A stretch of DNA of 64,000 nt from Kibdelosporangium philippinense (GCF_021390435.2 NZ_JAJVCN010000003.1:1121501-1185500), one strand, 5' to 3'. Positions 33,333 to 42,229 are shown, numbered from the stretch's first letter. Program-made: numbers and translations. The notes: generated by a model from the letters alone, not told the origin.

Positions 33333-34416
33333 GGGCCGCGGAACCCATCGGACGACCACCGATCAGGTTCTTCTCCCAGAGCTCGCCGAGCGAGTAGTCA
33401 TGCATCCATGTTTCGAGGTCCGCCGGATCTGGCCGAGTGAACGCCGAGCCTGTCTTTGTTCGCTCGACCACGATCAGATCCTCGAGTTCGAACTGGTTCA
33501 TCAGCGTCACCGACTGCGTGGCGATCAGCACCTGACTACGAGTGGCGGCCTGCCGCAACAACCCGGACAGCTGGACTATCGCATACGGATGCAGCCCAAG
33601 CTCCGGTTCGTCCAGTACGACAAGCATTGGCAGTTGAGGCTGGAGCAGGAGGGTCGTCAGGCAGATGAACCGCAATGTGCCGTCGGACAGCTGGTTGGCC
33701 GAGAACACCGCGTCTGAGTCGTTCTGCCGCCAACGCAACCGGATACGTTCGTTTTCAGGTTGAAGCACAAAGTCCCGAAAGAAGGGAGCCACCTGGCGGA
33801 CAGTGCCGACGATCCGCCGGTACGCAGCACTGTCATTGTCCCGCAAGGCAAGCAGCATCGGCGCAAGATTGGCAGCATCCTGGCGAAGGCTCAAGTTGTC
33901 AGCCGTTGACGCGAACTGCTTCACCGGCGCGTCCGAACTTGTGTCGTGAAAATGGAAGACCCGGCAACCCTCAAGCAGTCCCGCGACATAGTCGGCGACT
34001 GGTTTGGCCGACGCGCGCAGGCGGGTCTCGCGGTGACCTCGCCCCAGACGGTCCAGATAGGGCTTCTCGTAGCCCTCCCCCTGAAAAGAGACTGTTTCCG
34101 AATCGAAGATCAACTCGTCGTCCGGAGCGGCGGCTAGAACTGCTTCGTACGCATTGGGCGAAGCCTTCAGCCGCAGCCGCACGCTGGAGTTGCCCGCTGC
34201 TTTGTTCAACAGCGCTGATGCTCCGCCATTGAAGCCAACGAAAAGCCCCAGTTCTCCGTCCACAATTCGGCCGAGCATCTCGAAAGCGCGAACGAAGTTG
34301 CTCTTCCCCGCGCCGTTGGCACCGACCAGGACGTTGAGGTCGCCCAGCGACACACGCGCCGAAGAGATCGAGGTGAATCCCTCGATCTCGATCGAGTCCA
34401 GCCGCTGGTTGGTCAT
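33325..34416 (-). CDS. AAA ATPase, ABC/OLD-like (AAA_21), partner of DUF4276
   Basis: 363 aa. Walker A GANGAGKSN (32-40), ABC-like signature region LSDGTLRF, Walker B VVLDEPELGLHP (Asp269-Glu272) and a switch IATQS. It resembles SMC/RecF/OLD-type ATPases that sense DNA ends or phage proteins. The two-gene AAA_21 + DUF4276 layout parallels anti-phage ATPase/TOPRIM pairs such as PARIS-like or OLD-like systems, but function is inferred. The partner gene is frameshifted, so the module may be dead. Confidence 0.8.
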   Translation of the reverse strand: MTNQRLDSIEIEGFTSISSARVSLGDLNVLVGANGAGKSNFVRAFEMLGRIVDGELGLFVGFNGGASALLNKAAGNSSVRLRLKASPNAYEAVLAAAPDDELIFDSETVSFQGEGYEKPYLDRLGRGHRETRLRASAKPVADYVAGLLEGCRVFHFHDTSSDAPVKQFASTADNLSLRQDAANLAPMLLALRDNDSAAYRRIVGTVRQVAPFFRDFVLQPENERIRLRWRQNDSDAVFSANQLSDGTLRFICLTTLLLQPQLPMLVVLDEPELGLHPYAIVQLSGLLRQAATRSQVLIATQSVTLMNQFELEDLIVVERTKTGSAFTRPDPADLETWMHDYSLGELWEKNLIGGRPMGSAAHG

Positions 34417-34487
34417 ACGATCACTCTACGGCTGGGCACCGACTGTCGGCAGCACGCGGACGCGCGTCGCCTCCCGCAGCCCATTAG

Positions 34488-36208
34488 CCCTGAGTATTCA
34501 TGGCGATCTTGATTCGGGCGCCGTGTCGGAACAGGGAAAAGTGCTCCTGAGCTGGGAAGATGAGGTTGCTAATGCCTGTTCTTACCCATGAAGCTCTGGA
34601 GCACTTTCGACGTGGATGTTACTGGGTGGTCGCGGGATCTGGCGGTAGAAGTCGGTGGGCGTGGCGTGGTCAGTCATGCCGGGACCGCGGCGGTGCGGTT
34701 GCTGGCCGACCGCACCGGGTTGACGGAAGGCTTGTCGCGGGCGATGGCGCGGCGTGGGTTCATGCCGGTGCATGACCGTGGCCGGGTGTTCGCCGACACC
34801 GCGGTGTTGATCGCTGACGGCGGGCGGGTCCTGTCGGATCTGGCTGTCCTGCGCGATCAGGCCGAACTGTTCGGGCCGGTCGCCTCAGATCCGACGTTGT
34901 GGCGCACGTTGGACGCGGTCGGTCAGGTGCAGCGCAACAAGATCGCCCGTGTGCGTGCCCGGATCCGCGAGCATGTGTGGTCGTTGATCGAGCGACGGCA
35001 CGGCCGGATTCCGCCGTCGCGGGTGGCCGACCGTGATCTGGGCACGACCGTGGTGGTCCGGTTGGATGGTTCGCTGGTGATCGCGCACTCGGACAAACAA
35101 CTCGCCGCGGGAACCTACAAGGGCAGCTTCGGTCATCATCCGCTGCTGGCCATGTGTGACAACACCGGCGAATCGCTGGCCCTGTTGCTGCGCACAGGAA
35201 GCGCCGGATCCAACACGACAGCTGATCACCTCGAGGTCCTCGACGCCGCGATCGCCCAGATCCCGGCGAAACATCGAAGGAACCTTCTAGTCACCGTGGA
35301 CGGCGCGGGCGCCTCCCACGGTCTCATCAAGTACATCACCGCGCTGAACGCCAAGCCAGGCAGGCAGGCGCACTACAGCGTCGGCTGGGAACTCGGTGCG
35401 CGGGAACGAGCCGCGATCGGCCGTGTCCCCGCGAAGGCATGGCAGGCAGTGCTCGATCACCACGGCGATCCTCGGCCGCTGGACAAAGCCGGCGTGGTGG
35501 AACTGACCGCGCTACTACGTCACCACCCCGACGGGGACCAACTGGAGAACTGGCCGGCCGATCTGCGGATCATCTGTCGTCGTGAGAAACCCCACCCCGG
35601 CGCACAGTTGTCCCTGTTCGAAGAAGCCGACGGCTGGCGCTACCAACTGGTGGCCACCAACACCCCGGGCAGCGGTTCGGGCGCCACCGTCCAGTTCCTG
35701 GAAGCCCGTCACCGCCCGCACGCCCGAGTCGAGGACCACGTCCGCTGCGGCAAGCAAACCGGCCTCGGTCACCTGCCCTCCACCAAGATCGAGATCAACC
35801 GGGCCTGGTGTCTGGCCGCCACCATCGCCATCGACCTGCTCGCCTGGCTGCGCCTGCTCTGCCTTGAGGGCACCCTCGCCAAAGCCGAACCCAAAACCCT
35901 GCGCTACCGGCTACTGCACACCGCCGCCCGCATCGTCCGCGGCCAACGCAAACGCAAGATCAAAATCCCGGAAACCTGGCCCTGGGCCGACCCTCTCGCC
36001 GCCTGCCTCCGGGCAGCGCTGGCCCTGCCACCACCAACTCGATGACCCCTGTCCCTGCCCCTCGACCTGAAAGGCCCGCCCCCCAACCCGGCGCCCAGCC
36101 AACACCGGCGGCCGGGCTCGAACCCTGACCATCACCACACAGCAACCAACTCAAGATCAACATCCGAACCGGCACAGGCGGACACGTCACCCACGTGAAT
36201 GATCAAGG
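34488..36208 (+). mobile_element. Second IS1380-type insertion sequence, 1721 bp
   Basis: Imperfect terminal repeats CCCTGAGTATTCA (34488-34500) and TGAATGATCAAGG (36196-36208), flanked by the direct repeat TTAG (34484-34487 and 36209-36212). It is distinct from the element at 25865 in sequence but has the same organisation. It is inserted 14 bp upstream of the mgtE-like start and so separates that gene from its former promoter. The ~160 bp after the transposase (36046-36208) shows no gene. Confidence 0.85.
34588..36045 (+). CDS. IS1380-family transposase (divergent from the one at 25985)
   Basis: 485 aa, intact. It shares with the other element the order GVVSHAG, LIADGG, FGPVAS, LDAVGQVQR, HHPLLA, GSAGSNTTADH and a C-terminal HARVEDHVRCGKQTGLG with the likely catalytic Glu. 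The ATG lies in the loop between AAAGTGCTCC (34538-34547) and GGAGCACTTT (34598-34607), which could form a start-blocking stem. Confidence 0.87.
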   Translation: MKLWSTFDVDVTGWSRDLAVEVGGRGVVSHAGTAAVRLLADRTGLTEGLSRAMARRGFMPVHDRGRVFADTAVLIADGGRVLSDLAVLRDQAELFGPVASDPTLWRTLDAVGQVQRNKIARVRARIREHVWSLIERRHGRIPPSRVADRDLGTTVVVRLDGSLVIAHSDKQLAAGTYKGSFGHHPLLAMCDNTGESLALLLRTGSAGSNTTADHLEVLDAAIAQIPAKHRRNLLVTVDGAGASHGLIKYITALNAKPGRQAHYSVGWELGARERAAIGRVPAKAWQAVLDHHGDPRPLDKAGVVELTALLRHHPDGDQLENWPADLRIICRREKPHPGAQLSLFEEADGWRYQLVATNTPGSGSGATVQFLEARHRPHARVEDHVRCGKQTGLGHLPSTKIEINRAWCLAATIAIDLLAWLRLLCLEGTLAKAEPKTLRYRLLHTAARIVRGQRKRKIKIPETWPWADPLAACLRAALALPPPTR

Positions 36209-36221
36209 TTAGCCTGATCAC

Positions 36222-37490
36222 GTGGCCGCCACAAACCGGGTTTTCGCGGGTCAGCTCGCCGGTCTCGCGGTGTTCGGGCCGGATGGCGAACGGATCGGCC
36301 GAGTCCGTGACATCGTCGCCGGGCTACGAGCCGACCGCCAGCCGCCGAGGGTGCTCGGCGTCGTCGTCGAACTGGCGACAAGACGGCGCATCTTCGTCCC
36401 CATCCTGCGGGTGACGTCGATCGAGGCCAACGCCGTGACGCTGTCGACCGGATCGGTCAACCTCCGGCACTTTCACCAGCGCCCCAACGAGGTCCTGGTC
36501 GTCGGGCAACTGCTGGACGCGCACGTCACGGTCGAAGCGACGGAGGCAAGGGCCATCGTCGAGGACATCGGGATGGAACCCACGCGTACCCGCGACTGGG
36601 TGCTCGGGCGCGTCGCGATCCGCCAGCGGATCGGCCGGTTCGGCAGGCGCGGCCCCGTCCGGATCGTGCGGTGGGAAGACGTGCGCGGCCCGGGAGTTCT
36701 CGAGCTGGCCGCGCAACCCCAAGGCGCGCAACAACTGCTGACCATTTTCGAGGGTATGCGCGCGGCTGACGTCGCCGTCGCGCTGCGGGACCTGCCACCC
36801 AAGCGGCGCTACGAGATCGCGGACGCGCTGGACGATGAACGCCTCGCGGACGTGATCGAGGAGTTGCCCGAGGAGGACCAGAAGGACGTGCTCGCGCACC
36901 TTGATGAGGAGCGTGCGGCCGACATCCTTGAAGCGATGGATCCCGACGACGCCGCCGACCTGCTCGCCGAGCTGTCCGAACTGGACAAGAACCGGCTGCT
37001 CGAGCTGATGGAACCGGAGGAATCCGCGCCGGTCAAGCGTTTGCTCGAATACTCGTCGAACACCGCCGGTGGTCTGATGACGCCGGAGCCGATCGTGCTG
37101 ACGCCGGACGCGACCATCGCCGAAGCACTGGCACGGGTGCGCAATCCCGATCTGACGCCCGCCTTGGCCAGCATGGTCTTCGTGACCCGGCCACCCTCCG
37201 CGACCCCGACCGGGCGATACCTCGGCTGCGTGCACATGCAGCGCTTGTTGCGCGAGCCGCCGTCCGACCTGGTCGCGGGCGTGCTCGACACCGAGCTGGC
37301 CAAACTGCCGCCAACCGCGTCCCTCGGCGAGGTGACCAGGTATTTCGCCGCGTACAACCTGGTCTGCGCGCCGGTTGTGGACGAGACCGAGCACCTGCTT
37401 GGCGCGGTGACCGTTGACGACGTGCTTGACCACCTGCTGCCGGAAGGCTGGCGGGAGAACGGGTTGTGGGAGGCCACCACCGATGCCTGA
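36222..37490 (+). CDS. Soluble MgtE-like protein: PRC barrel + MgtE N-domain + CBS (Rv1232c-like)
   Basis: 422 aa from GTG 36222. An N-terminal PRC-barrel-like domain (FAGQLAGLAVFGPDGERIGRVRDIV) precedes acidic superhelical repeats of the MgtE N-domain (IADALDDERLADVIEELPEEDQKDVLAHLDEERAADILEAMDPDDAADLL) and two CBS motifs. It lacks the membrane domain of true MgtE, so it is a cytosolic Mg-sensing relative, not a channel. ATGCCTGA overlap with the DUF1003 gene. IS insertion 14 bp upstream may have altered its expression. Confidence 0.85.
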   Translation: MAATNRVFAGQLAGLAVFGPDGERIGRVRDIVAGLRADRQPPRVLGVVVELATRRRIFVPILRVTSIEANAVTLSTGSVNLRHFHQRPNEVLVVGQLLDAHVTVEATEARAIVEDIGMEPTRTRDWVLGRVAIRQRIGRFGRRGPVRIVRWEDVRGPGVLELAAQPQGAQQLLTIFEGMRAADVAVALRDLPPKRRYEIADALDDERLADVIEELPEEDQKDVLAHLDEERAADILEAMDPDDAADLLAELSELDKNRLLELMEPEESAPVKRLLEYSSNTAGGLMTPEPIVLTPDATIAEALARVRNPDLTPALASMVFVTRPPSATPTGRYLGCVHMQRLLREPPSDLVAGVLDTELAKLPPTASLGEVTRYFAAYNLVCAPVVDETEHLLGAVTVDDVLDHLLPEGWRENGLWEATTDA

Positions 37491-38016
37491 GCTGCTGCCC
37501 CGCCGCAGGCTCGACCAGCCCGGCAGGCCGCGCCGGTTCCTGCGGTTCGAGATCGACCCCGAGGCGTTCGGCCGGTTCTCCGAACGGCTGGCCCGGTTCC
37601 TCGGCACCGGGAAGTTCCTGTTCTGGCAGACGCTCCTGGTGATCGCGTGGATCACGCTGAACCTGACGGCCGCGTCACTGGAATGGGACCCGTACCCGTT
37701 CATCCTGCTCAACTTGGCGTTCTCCACGCAGGCCGCCTACGCGGCGCCGTTGATCCTGCTCGCGCAGAACCGCCAAGACGACCGTGACCGCATCTCGCTT
37801 GAGGAAGACCGCAAACGCGCGGCACAAACCAAGGCGGACACCGAGTACCTGGCACGCGAGCTCGCCGCGTTGCGAATCGCCGTTGGCGAAGTCGCGACGC
37901 GCGACTACATACGCAGCGAACTGGACCGTCTACGCCAGGACCTCAACGCCAAACCGCGCCGCCGTGCGTCCGCGGACAGCATCAAGGACAACCCGTCTTG
38001 GCGGGATCAGGGCTGA
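37483..38016 (+). CDS. DUF1003 membrane protein (Rv1231c-like)
   Basis: 177 aa from ATG 37483, overlapping the mgtE-like stop by 8 bp. Two membrane helices (about 46-66 and 78-98) with the DUF1003 features FLFWQTLLVIAWITLN, WDPYPFILLNLAFSTQAAYAAPLILLAQNRQ and a Glu/Arg-rich coiled coil. The coupling with an MgtE-like protein recurs in actinobacteria and suggests a joint role in divalent-cation handling. Confidence 0.87.
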   Translation: MPELLPRRRLDQPGRPRRFLRFEIDPEAFGRFSERLARFLGTGKFLFWQTLLVIAWITLNLTAASLEWDPYPFILLNLAFSTQAAYAAPLILLAQNRQDDRDRISLEEDRKRAAQTKADTEYLARELAALRIAVGEVATRDYIRSELDRLRQDLNAKPRRRASADSIKDNPSWRDQG

Positions 38017-38468
38017 GCGTCGGCCACGCGCTGCGACAAGTCGCCTATGGTGTGCAGCTCTTGCTCGTCGAGGAGCTCCACGAAGTGCCGTAGGACACCT
38101 GCCAGATGCGTCCGCGACGCGACTCCTAACCTCGACGCGCCCGCGGACGTCAACCGCGCGACCACGCCACGGCCATCACCGTCGACACGCTCCCGTACGA
38201 CAAGACCGGCGCGTTCCAACCGGTCCACCAGACGGGTCACGCCAGAGCGTGACAGCAAAACGGCCTCAGCCAGCTCCGCCATCCGCAGGCAGTGGTCCGG
38301 CGCTTCGGCAAGTTCGGCGAGCACGTCGTAGGCACCGAGGGAAAGGCGTTGCTCAGCGAGCAATTCCGCCTCAAGACATCGCGTGACCTTGGCGTGCGCA
38401 CGCAGGAATGCACGCCACGCGTCCATTTCGCTTCGGGTGGGCAACCGGGTTGCACCTAACTCCGGCAC
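38007..38468 (-). CDS. MarR-family regulator
   Basis: 153 aa from GTG 38468, or 139 aa from ATG 38426. The winged helix is clear (LSLGAYDVLAELAEAP...LLSRSGVTRLVDRLERAGLVVRE) with a basic wing VDGDGRG. Its tail overlaps the DUF1003 gene by 10 bp. A short palindrome CAACCGGGTTG (38442-38452) sits between the two start candidates, so the shorter form may be the real protein with the palindrome as an autoregulatory site. Confidence 0.85.
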   Translation of the reverse strand: MPELGATRLPTRSEMDAWRAFLRAHAKVTRCLEAELLAEQRLSLGAYDVLAELAEAPDHCLRMAELAEAVLLSRSGVTRLVDRLERAGLVVRERVDGDGRGVVARLTSAGASRLGVASRTHLAGVLRHFVELLDEQELHTIGDLSQRVADAQP

Positions 38469-38557
38469 AACCCGATGTTACGGAACGCGCGCAACCAGAT
38501 GCCCAGTGCCCTGTGACACTGCTCTGCGAGATAAGGGCGACCACGGCGTTTCGTCGT

Positions 38558-39703
38558 ATGCGACGTAGCATCAGAAAGGTGATACCCACTGTCGAAGCGG
38601 TCCGTAAGGCCCTCGCGGGCGTGCAGGACCCTGAGATCCACCGCCCGATCACGGACCTCGGCATGGTCAAGGACGTCACCGTGCATCCGGACGGCCTTGT
38701 CGACGTCGGCGTGTACCTGACCGTGGCGGGTTGTCCCATGCGCGACAGGATCACCCGCGACGTGACCGCCGCGGTGTCCGTGATCGAGGGCGTACGCGAA
38801 GTACGAGTCGAGCTGGACGTCATGAACGACGAACAGCGCACCGCGATGCGCAAGTCGCTGCGCGGCGACGAACCGAAAATCCCCTTCGCCGAACCAGGCT
38901 CGTTGACGCGCGTGTACTGCGTGGCCTCCGGCAAGGGCGGCGTGGGAAAGTCGAGCGTGACGGTGAACCTCGCCGTCGCGATGGCCGAACGCGGCCTGTC
39001 CGTCGGCGTGGTCGACGCGGACATCTACGGCCACTCGGTGCCCCGGATGCTCGGCGCCGAAGGTAAGCCGACCAAGGTCGAGCAGATGATCATGCCGCCG
39101 CAGGCGAACGGCGTGAAAGTGATCTCGATCGGCATGTTCACCCCCGGCAACACCCCAGTGGTGTGGCGCGGCCCGATGCTGCACCGAGCGCTGCAGCAGT
39201 TCCTGGCCGACGTGTTCTGGGGCGATCTGGACATCCTGCTGCTCGACCTGCCGCCCGGTACGGGTGACATCGCGATCTCGGTGGCCCAGCTGATCCCGAA
39301 CGCGGAGATCCTGGTGGTCACCACGCCACAGCAGGCGGCCGCTGAGGTGGCTGAGCGGGCGGGCGCGATCGCGCTGCAGACCCGTCAGCGGATCGCAGGC
39401 GTGATCGAGAACATGTCCTGGCTGCAGATGCCCGACGGTTCCAGGATGGACATCTTCGGCGAAGGCGGCGGGCAGACCGTGTCTGATTCGCTGTCACGGG
39501 CCGTTGGGTCCGAGGTGCCGCTGCTCGGGCAGGTGCCGCTTGATCCTCGGCTGCGTGAGGGCGGGGACGCGGGGACGCCTTTGGTCAAGCTGGAGCCCGA
39601 GGCCCCGGCTTCCGTCGTACTGAAGGACATCGCGAAGAGGCTGACCGTGCGGGCCCGTGGCTTGGCAGGTCGCATGCTTTCCGTCACCCCCGCAGGCCGC
39701 TGA
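38558..39703 (+). CDS. mrp: Mrp/NBP35-type P-loop Fe-S cluster carrier
   Basis: 381 aa from ATG 38558 (GTG 38579 also possible; neither has a good ribosome site). An N-terminal MIP18-like domain (PEIHRPITDLGMVKDV, with Cys59 in AGCP) is followed by a deviant Walker A SGKGGVGKSS (124-133) and LPPGTGD. At the place where classic Mrp has CxxC it reads SWLQMPDGSRM, so the bridging cluster cysteines are absent, as in mycobacterial Mrp. Roles in Fe-S trafficking are inferred from the family. Confidence 0.88.
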   Translation: MRRSIRKVIPTVEAVRKALAGVQDPEIHRPITDLGMVKDVTVHPDGLVDVGVYLTVAGCPMRDRITRDVTAAVSVIEGVREVRVELDVMNDEQRTAMRKSLRGDEPKIPFAEPGSLTRVYCVASGKGGVGKSSVTVNLAVAMAERGLSVGVVDADIYGHSVPRMLGAEGKPTKVEQMIMPPQANGVKVISIGMFTPGNTPVVWRGPMLHRALQQFLADVFWGDLDILLLDLPPGTGDIAISVAQLIPNAEILVVTTPQQAAAEVAERAGAIALQTRQRIAGVIENMSWLQMPDGSRMDIFGEGGGQTVSDSLSRAVGSEVPLLGQVPLDPRLREGGDAGTPLVKLEPEAPASVVLKDIAKRLTVRARGLAGRMLSVTPAGR

Positions 39704-39775
39704 CGCCACACCCCACCACGAACCGCTGTGGCCCGTGCGGCTGCAGCGGTTTTTCGTTTCGGTCATCTCAGGTCG

Positions 39776-39885
39776 CCGTGTCCACCGTTCCGGAAGGGTG
39801 TGTCCACCGTTCCGGCACACCGTGTCCACCGTTCCGGCACAGTGAAATCCACGTTGCTGCATCGTGTGTCCACCATTGCCGCAGC
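39776..39885. repeat. 22-bp tandem repeat array B (five units, reverse of array A)
   Basis: Contiguous 22-bp units start at 39776, 39798, 39820, 39842 and 39864; three are near-identical with core GTGTCCACCGTTCCGG, the reverse complement of the array A core. The array lies in the 468-bp gap 39704-40171 between convergent mrp and tatB. The rest of that gap holds only a short palindrome CGGGGGTCCCCCG (39973-39985) and no open frame I would support. Confidence 0.85.
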
Positions 39886-40171
39886 GTGAGAGGCACTTTG
39901 CGGCACCCGAGGCACCTTGAGGTGGCGGCTGCGACGCCCGAAACTGTCAGACCCCACGGGTAACGTTGAAATCGGGGGTCCCCCGTGAGAATTGCTGTTG
40001 CGATGCGGCATGCCCACGGGACCGCTGGCCCAAAATTGTCGCACCCCTGCGCTACCGTAAAAACAAGGGATCCCCTGATGGCGGGCTTTGTCGGGTAGGG
40101 GCCATGACGAGCGGGTGGCCACGCGGCTTGGCGCTGCGAGCCCTGGCGCCGCGGTCAAACCCGCATCCGAT

Positions 40172-40564
40172 TCAGGTGGCGTCGGGGTCGAACGGGGGCT
40201 TCTCGCCGGGGTTGAGCGGCGGAGGCGTTGAGCTGGCCGGAGGTGTGGCAGCTGGGGGTGGCGGCGTGTAGCCGTTTGGCTTCGTGCCGTTGGCTGGTTC
40301 GTCGTTGAACAGGTGCTGGCTGACCATTCGTTTCGGGTCGAAGCTGCGCAGCTCACGGAGGTTTTCCAGTGGTTTGCGCAGTTCGTCGAACTCTGGGCCC
40401 ATCTCGTTGCGCAGTTGGTCGCGTGCGCCAGTGGCGAACTCGCGCACCTTGCGAATGCTCTTCCCGATCCACGCGGCCGCTGACGGCAGCCGTTCAGGTC
40501 CGAGAATGAACAGCGCAGCCAACAACAGGACGAGAAGCTCCGGCCACCCGATGCTGTCCAACAT
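40172..40564 (-). CDS. tatB: Twin-arginine translocase subunit TatB
   Basis: 130 aa. N-terminal membrane helix (LLVLLLAALFI) with the hinge GPERLP, an amphipathic helix (WIGKSIRKVREFATGARDQL) and a Pro-rich disordered tail. TatB with TatC forms the receptor for folded, Tat-signal proteins. Gene order htrA-tatB equals Rv1223-Rv1224. It is 38 bp downstream of htrA on the same strand. Confidence 0.92.
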   Translation of the reverse strand: MLDSIGWPELLVLLLAALFILGPERLPSAAAWIGKSIRKVREFATGARDQLRNEMGPEFDELRKPLENLRELRSFDPKRMVSQHLFNDEPANGTKPNGYTPPPPAATPPASSTPPPLNPGEKPPFDPDAT

Positions 40565-40602
40565 GCCGCACCCTCCACCAAGTCGAGTTTCAGCTTACCG
40601 AC

Positions 40603-42108
40603 TCAGTCGGACTGCAGTACGACCTCGATTGTCAGCTCTCTGCCGTCACGCACGAGAGTGACCGGAACCTTCGCTCCGATGTCATACGTTCGTACGGCCA
40701 CGGTCAACTCTGGTGAGTTGCGGACGATGCGGTCGCCGATCTTGGTGATGATGTCGCCTTCGCGGATGCCCGCTTTCTGGGCGGCGCCGTTCTCGGCCAC
40801 GTTCGCGACACGGGCACCCTGCGAGCTGCCCGCGCTGACGTCGGTCACCGCGTTGATGCCGATTTCCGCGTGTTTGACCTGGCCATCCCTGATCAGGGCT
40901 TGGGCGATCTTTCGTGCGGAGTTGGCTGGGATGGCGAAGCCGAGACCGATCGAGCCTTTGTCCTCGCCTGCCAGGATCGAGGAGTTGATGCCGACGACCG
41001 CGCCGGTCACGTCGACAAGCGGGCCGCCGGAGTTGCCTGGGTTGATGGACGCGTCGGTCTGGATCGCGTCGTACGCGATGGGCGGATCGCCGCCGTCGCC
41101 AGGCAGCAGGCGGGGGCGGTGGACGGCGCTGACGATTCCCTCGGTGAACGTGTGGGACAGGCCGAGCGGCGAACCGACGGCGATCACGGTGTCGCCGACC
41201 GCGACCGCGTCGGAGTTGCCGAACTGCAGCACGGTCGGGTTGTTGACCTGCACTTTGATCACCGCGAGGTCTGTCTTCGCGTCACGGCCGACCAGCTTGG
41301 CGTCGACGCGGCTGCCGTCGGGGAACACCGCGGTCATCTTCACCGTCGGGTCGTTTGCCGCGTTCTCGATCACGTGGTTGTTGGTCACGATGTAGCCCTG
41401 GCCGTCGATCACGGCACCGGAGCCGGTCTCTCCACCGTTCGTGCCGATGACCTCGATGGTCACGACAGCGGGCGCGACGCGCTTGGCGATGTCGGCGACT
41501 GAGCCTGGCGGACGCTCCACGCCTGGCTGCACCTCGGCCAACGTCACATCGCTTGTCAACGAGTCACCGGCGCGCGCGATGACCCAGCCGACCACGCCGC
41601 CCGCGCCGCCGATCACCAGCACGACGACGGCGAGGATGATCAGCGCGCTGGTCTTCACGCGTCGCCCGAACAACAGCTCGGGCACGCTGAGCAGCTGCCC
41701 GCTGTCCTTGACCGCGTTGGCCTTCGCCTCTGGCTCGGGTTTGTCGAGCGCGGGCGGGCCGATCATGGCGCCGGCACCCGGGTCACGCCACGGGTCCGCT
41801 TCCTTCGACGACCACAGCGGCGAGTCGCCCTGTGCGTCGCCGGTCTGCTCGCCGGGCGGACGTTGCAGCACCACATCGGGGTTTTCCGGCGGACGGCTGA
41901 ACGCCTCGGTCAACGCGGCCGCTGGCGGCGGCGTCGCGCGTAGCGCCGGGTCCGGGTGGCTGCCGTTGCGGCCGGCGAAAGCGCTGTCCACGCCCGCGGG
42001 CCTGCCGAACACAGCCGCCTGAGCGGGGTCGACCGCCGGCCTGCGCAGCGGGCGCGGACCGAGCCGGTCCGGCTCAGGGGTCGGGTCTTGCTCAGGGTGC
42101 TGGCTCAT
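40603..42108 (-). CDS. htrA: HtrA/DegP-like serine protease with PDZ domain
   Basis: 501 aa. A disordered Pro-rich cytoplasmic N-terminus (~150 residues), one membrane helix (about 153-178), a trypsin-like protease with His245 (NNHV), Asp280 (TDLAV) and Ser360 (PGNSGGP), and a C-terminal PDZ domain (about 405-500). It faces the extracytoplasmic side and degrades or refolds damaged envelope proteins. It follows sigE-rseA, as Rv1223 does, and is likely in the SigE regulon. Confidence 0.92.
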   Translation of the reverse strand: MSQHPEQDPTPEPDRLGPRPLRRPAVDPAQAAVFGRPAGVDSAFAGRNGSHPDPALRATPPPAAALTEAFSRPPENPDVVLQRPPGEQTGDAQGDSPLWSSKEADPWRDPGAGAMIGPPALDKPEPEAKANAVKDSGQLLSVPELLFGRRVKTSALIILAVVVLVIGGAGGVVGWVIARAGDSLTSDVTLAEVQPGVERPPGSVADIAKRVAPAVVTIEVIGTNGGETGSGAVIDGQGYIVTNNHVIENAANDPTVKMTAVFPDGSRVDAKLVGRDAKTDLAVIKVQVNNPTVLQFGNSDAVAVGDTVIAVGSPLGLSHTFTEGIVSAVHRPRLLPGDGGDPPIAYDAIQTDASINPGNSGGPLVDVTGAVVGINSSILAGEDKGSIGLGFAIPANSARKIAQALIRDGQVKHAEIGINAVTDVSAGSSQGARVANVAENGAAQKAGIREGDIITKIGDRIVRNSPELTVAVRTYDIGAKVPVTLVRDGRELTIEVVLQSD

Positions 42109-42164
42109 CGGTGATCAGAGTGCCTGTCAGGTGGTGAAAGCGCAGTAAGGACCTAGTCATGCCG

Positions 42165-42195
42165 CGAAGCCCCCGTTGTCGCAACGAGGGCTTCG
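42165..42195 (-). terminator. Stem-loop between rseA and htrA
   Basis: Arms CGAAGCCC-C-CGTTG (42165-42178) and CAACG-A-GGGCTTCG (42182-42195) with a TCG loop form a strong hairpin with one mismatch. It lies between the rseA stop (42230) and the htrA start (42108). It could terminate or attenuate sigE-rseA transcripts before htrA. No T-tract follows. Confidence 0.6.
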
Positions 42196-42229
42196 TGTCC
42201 GTAGAGAAGAAAAGTCTATCTATGAAACG

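Noticed and set aside
36222..37490. Full MgtE magnesium channel
   Set aside because: No transmembrane domain follows the CBS pair; the protein ends at 422 aa and matches the soluble Rv1232c type.
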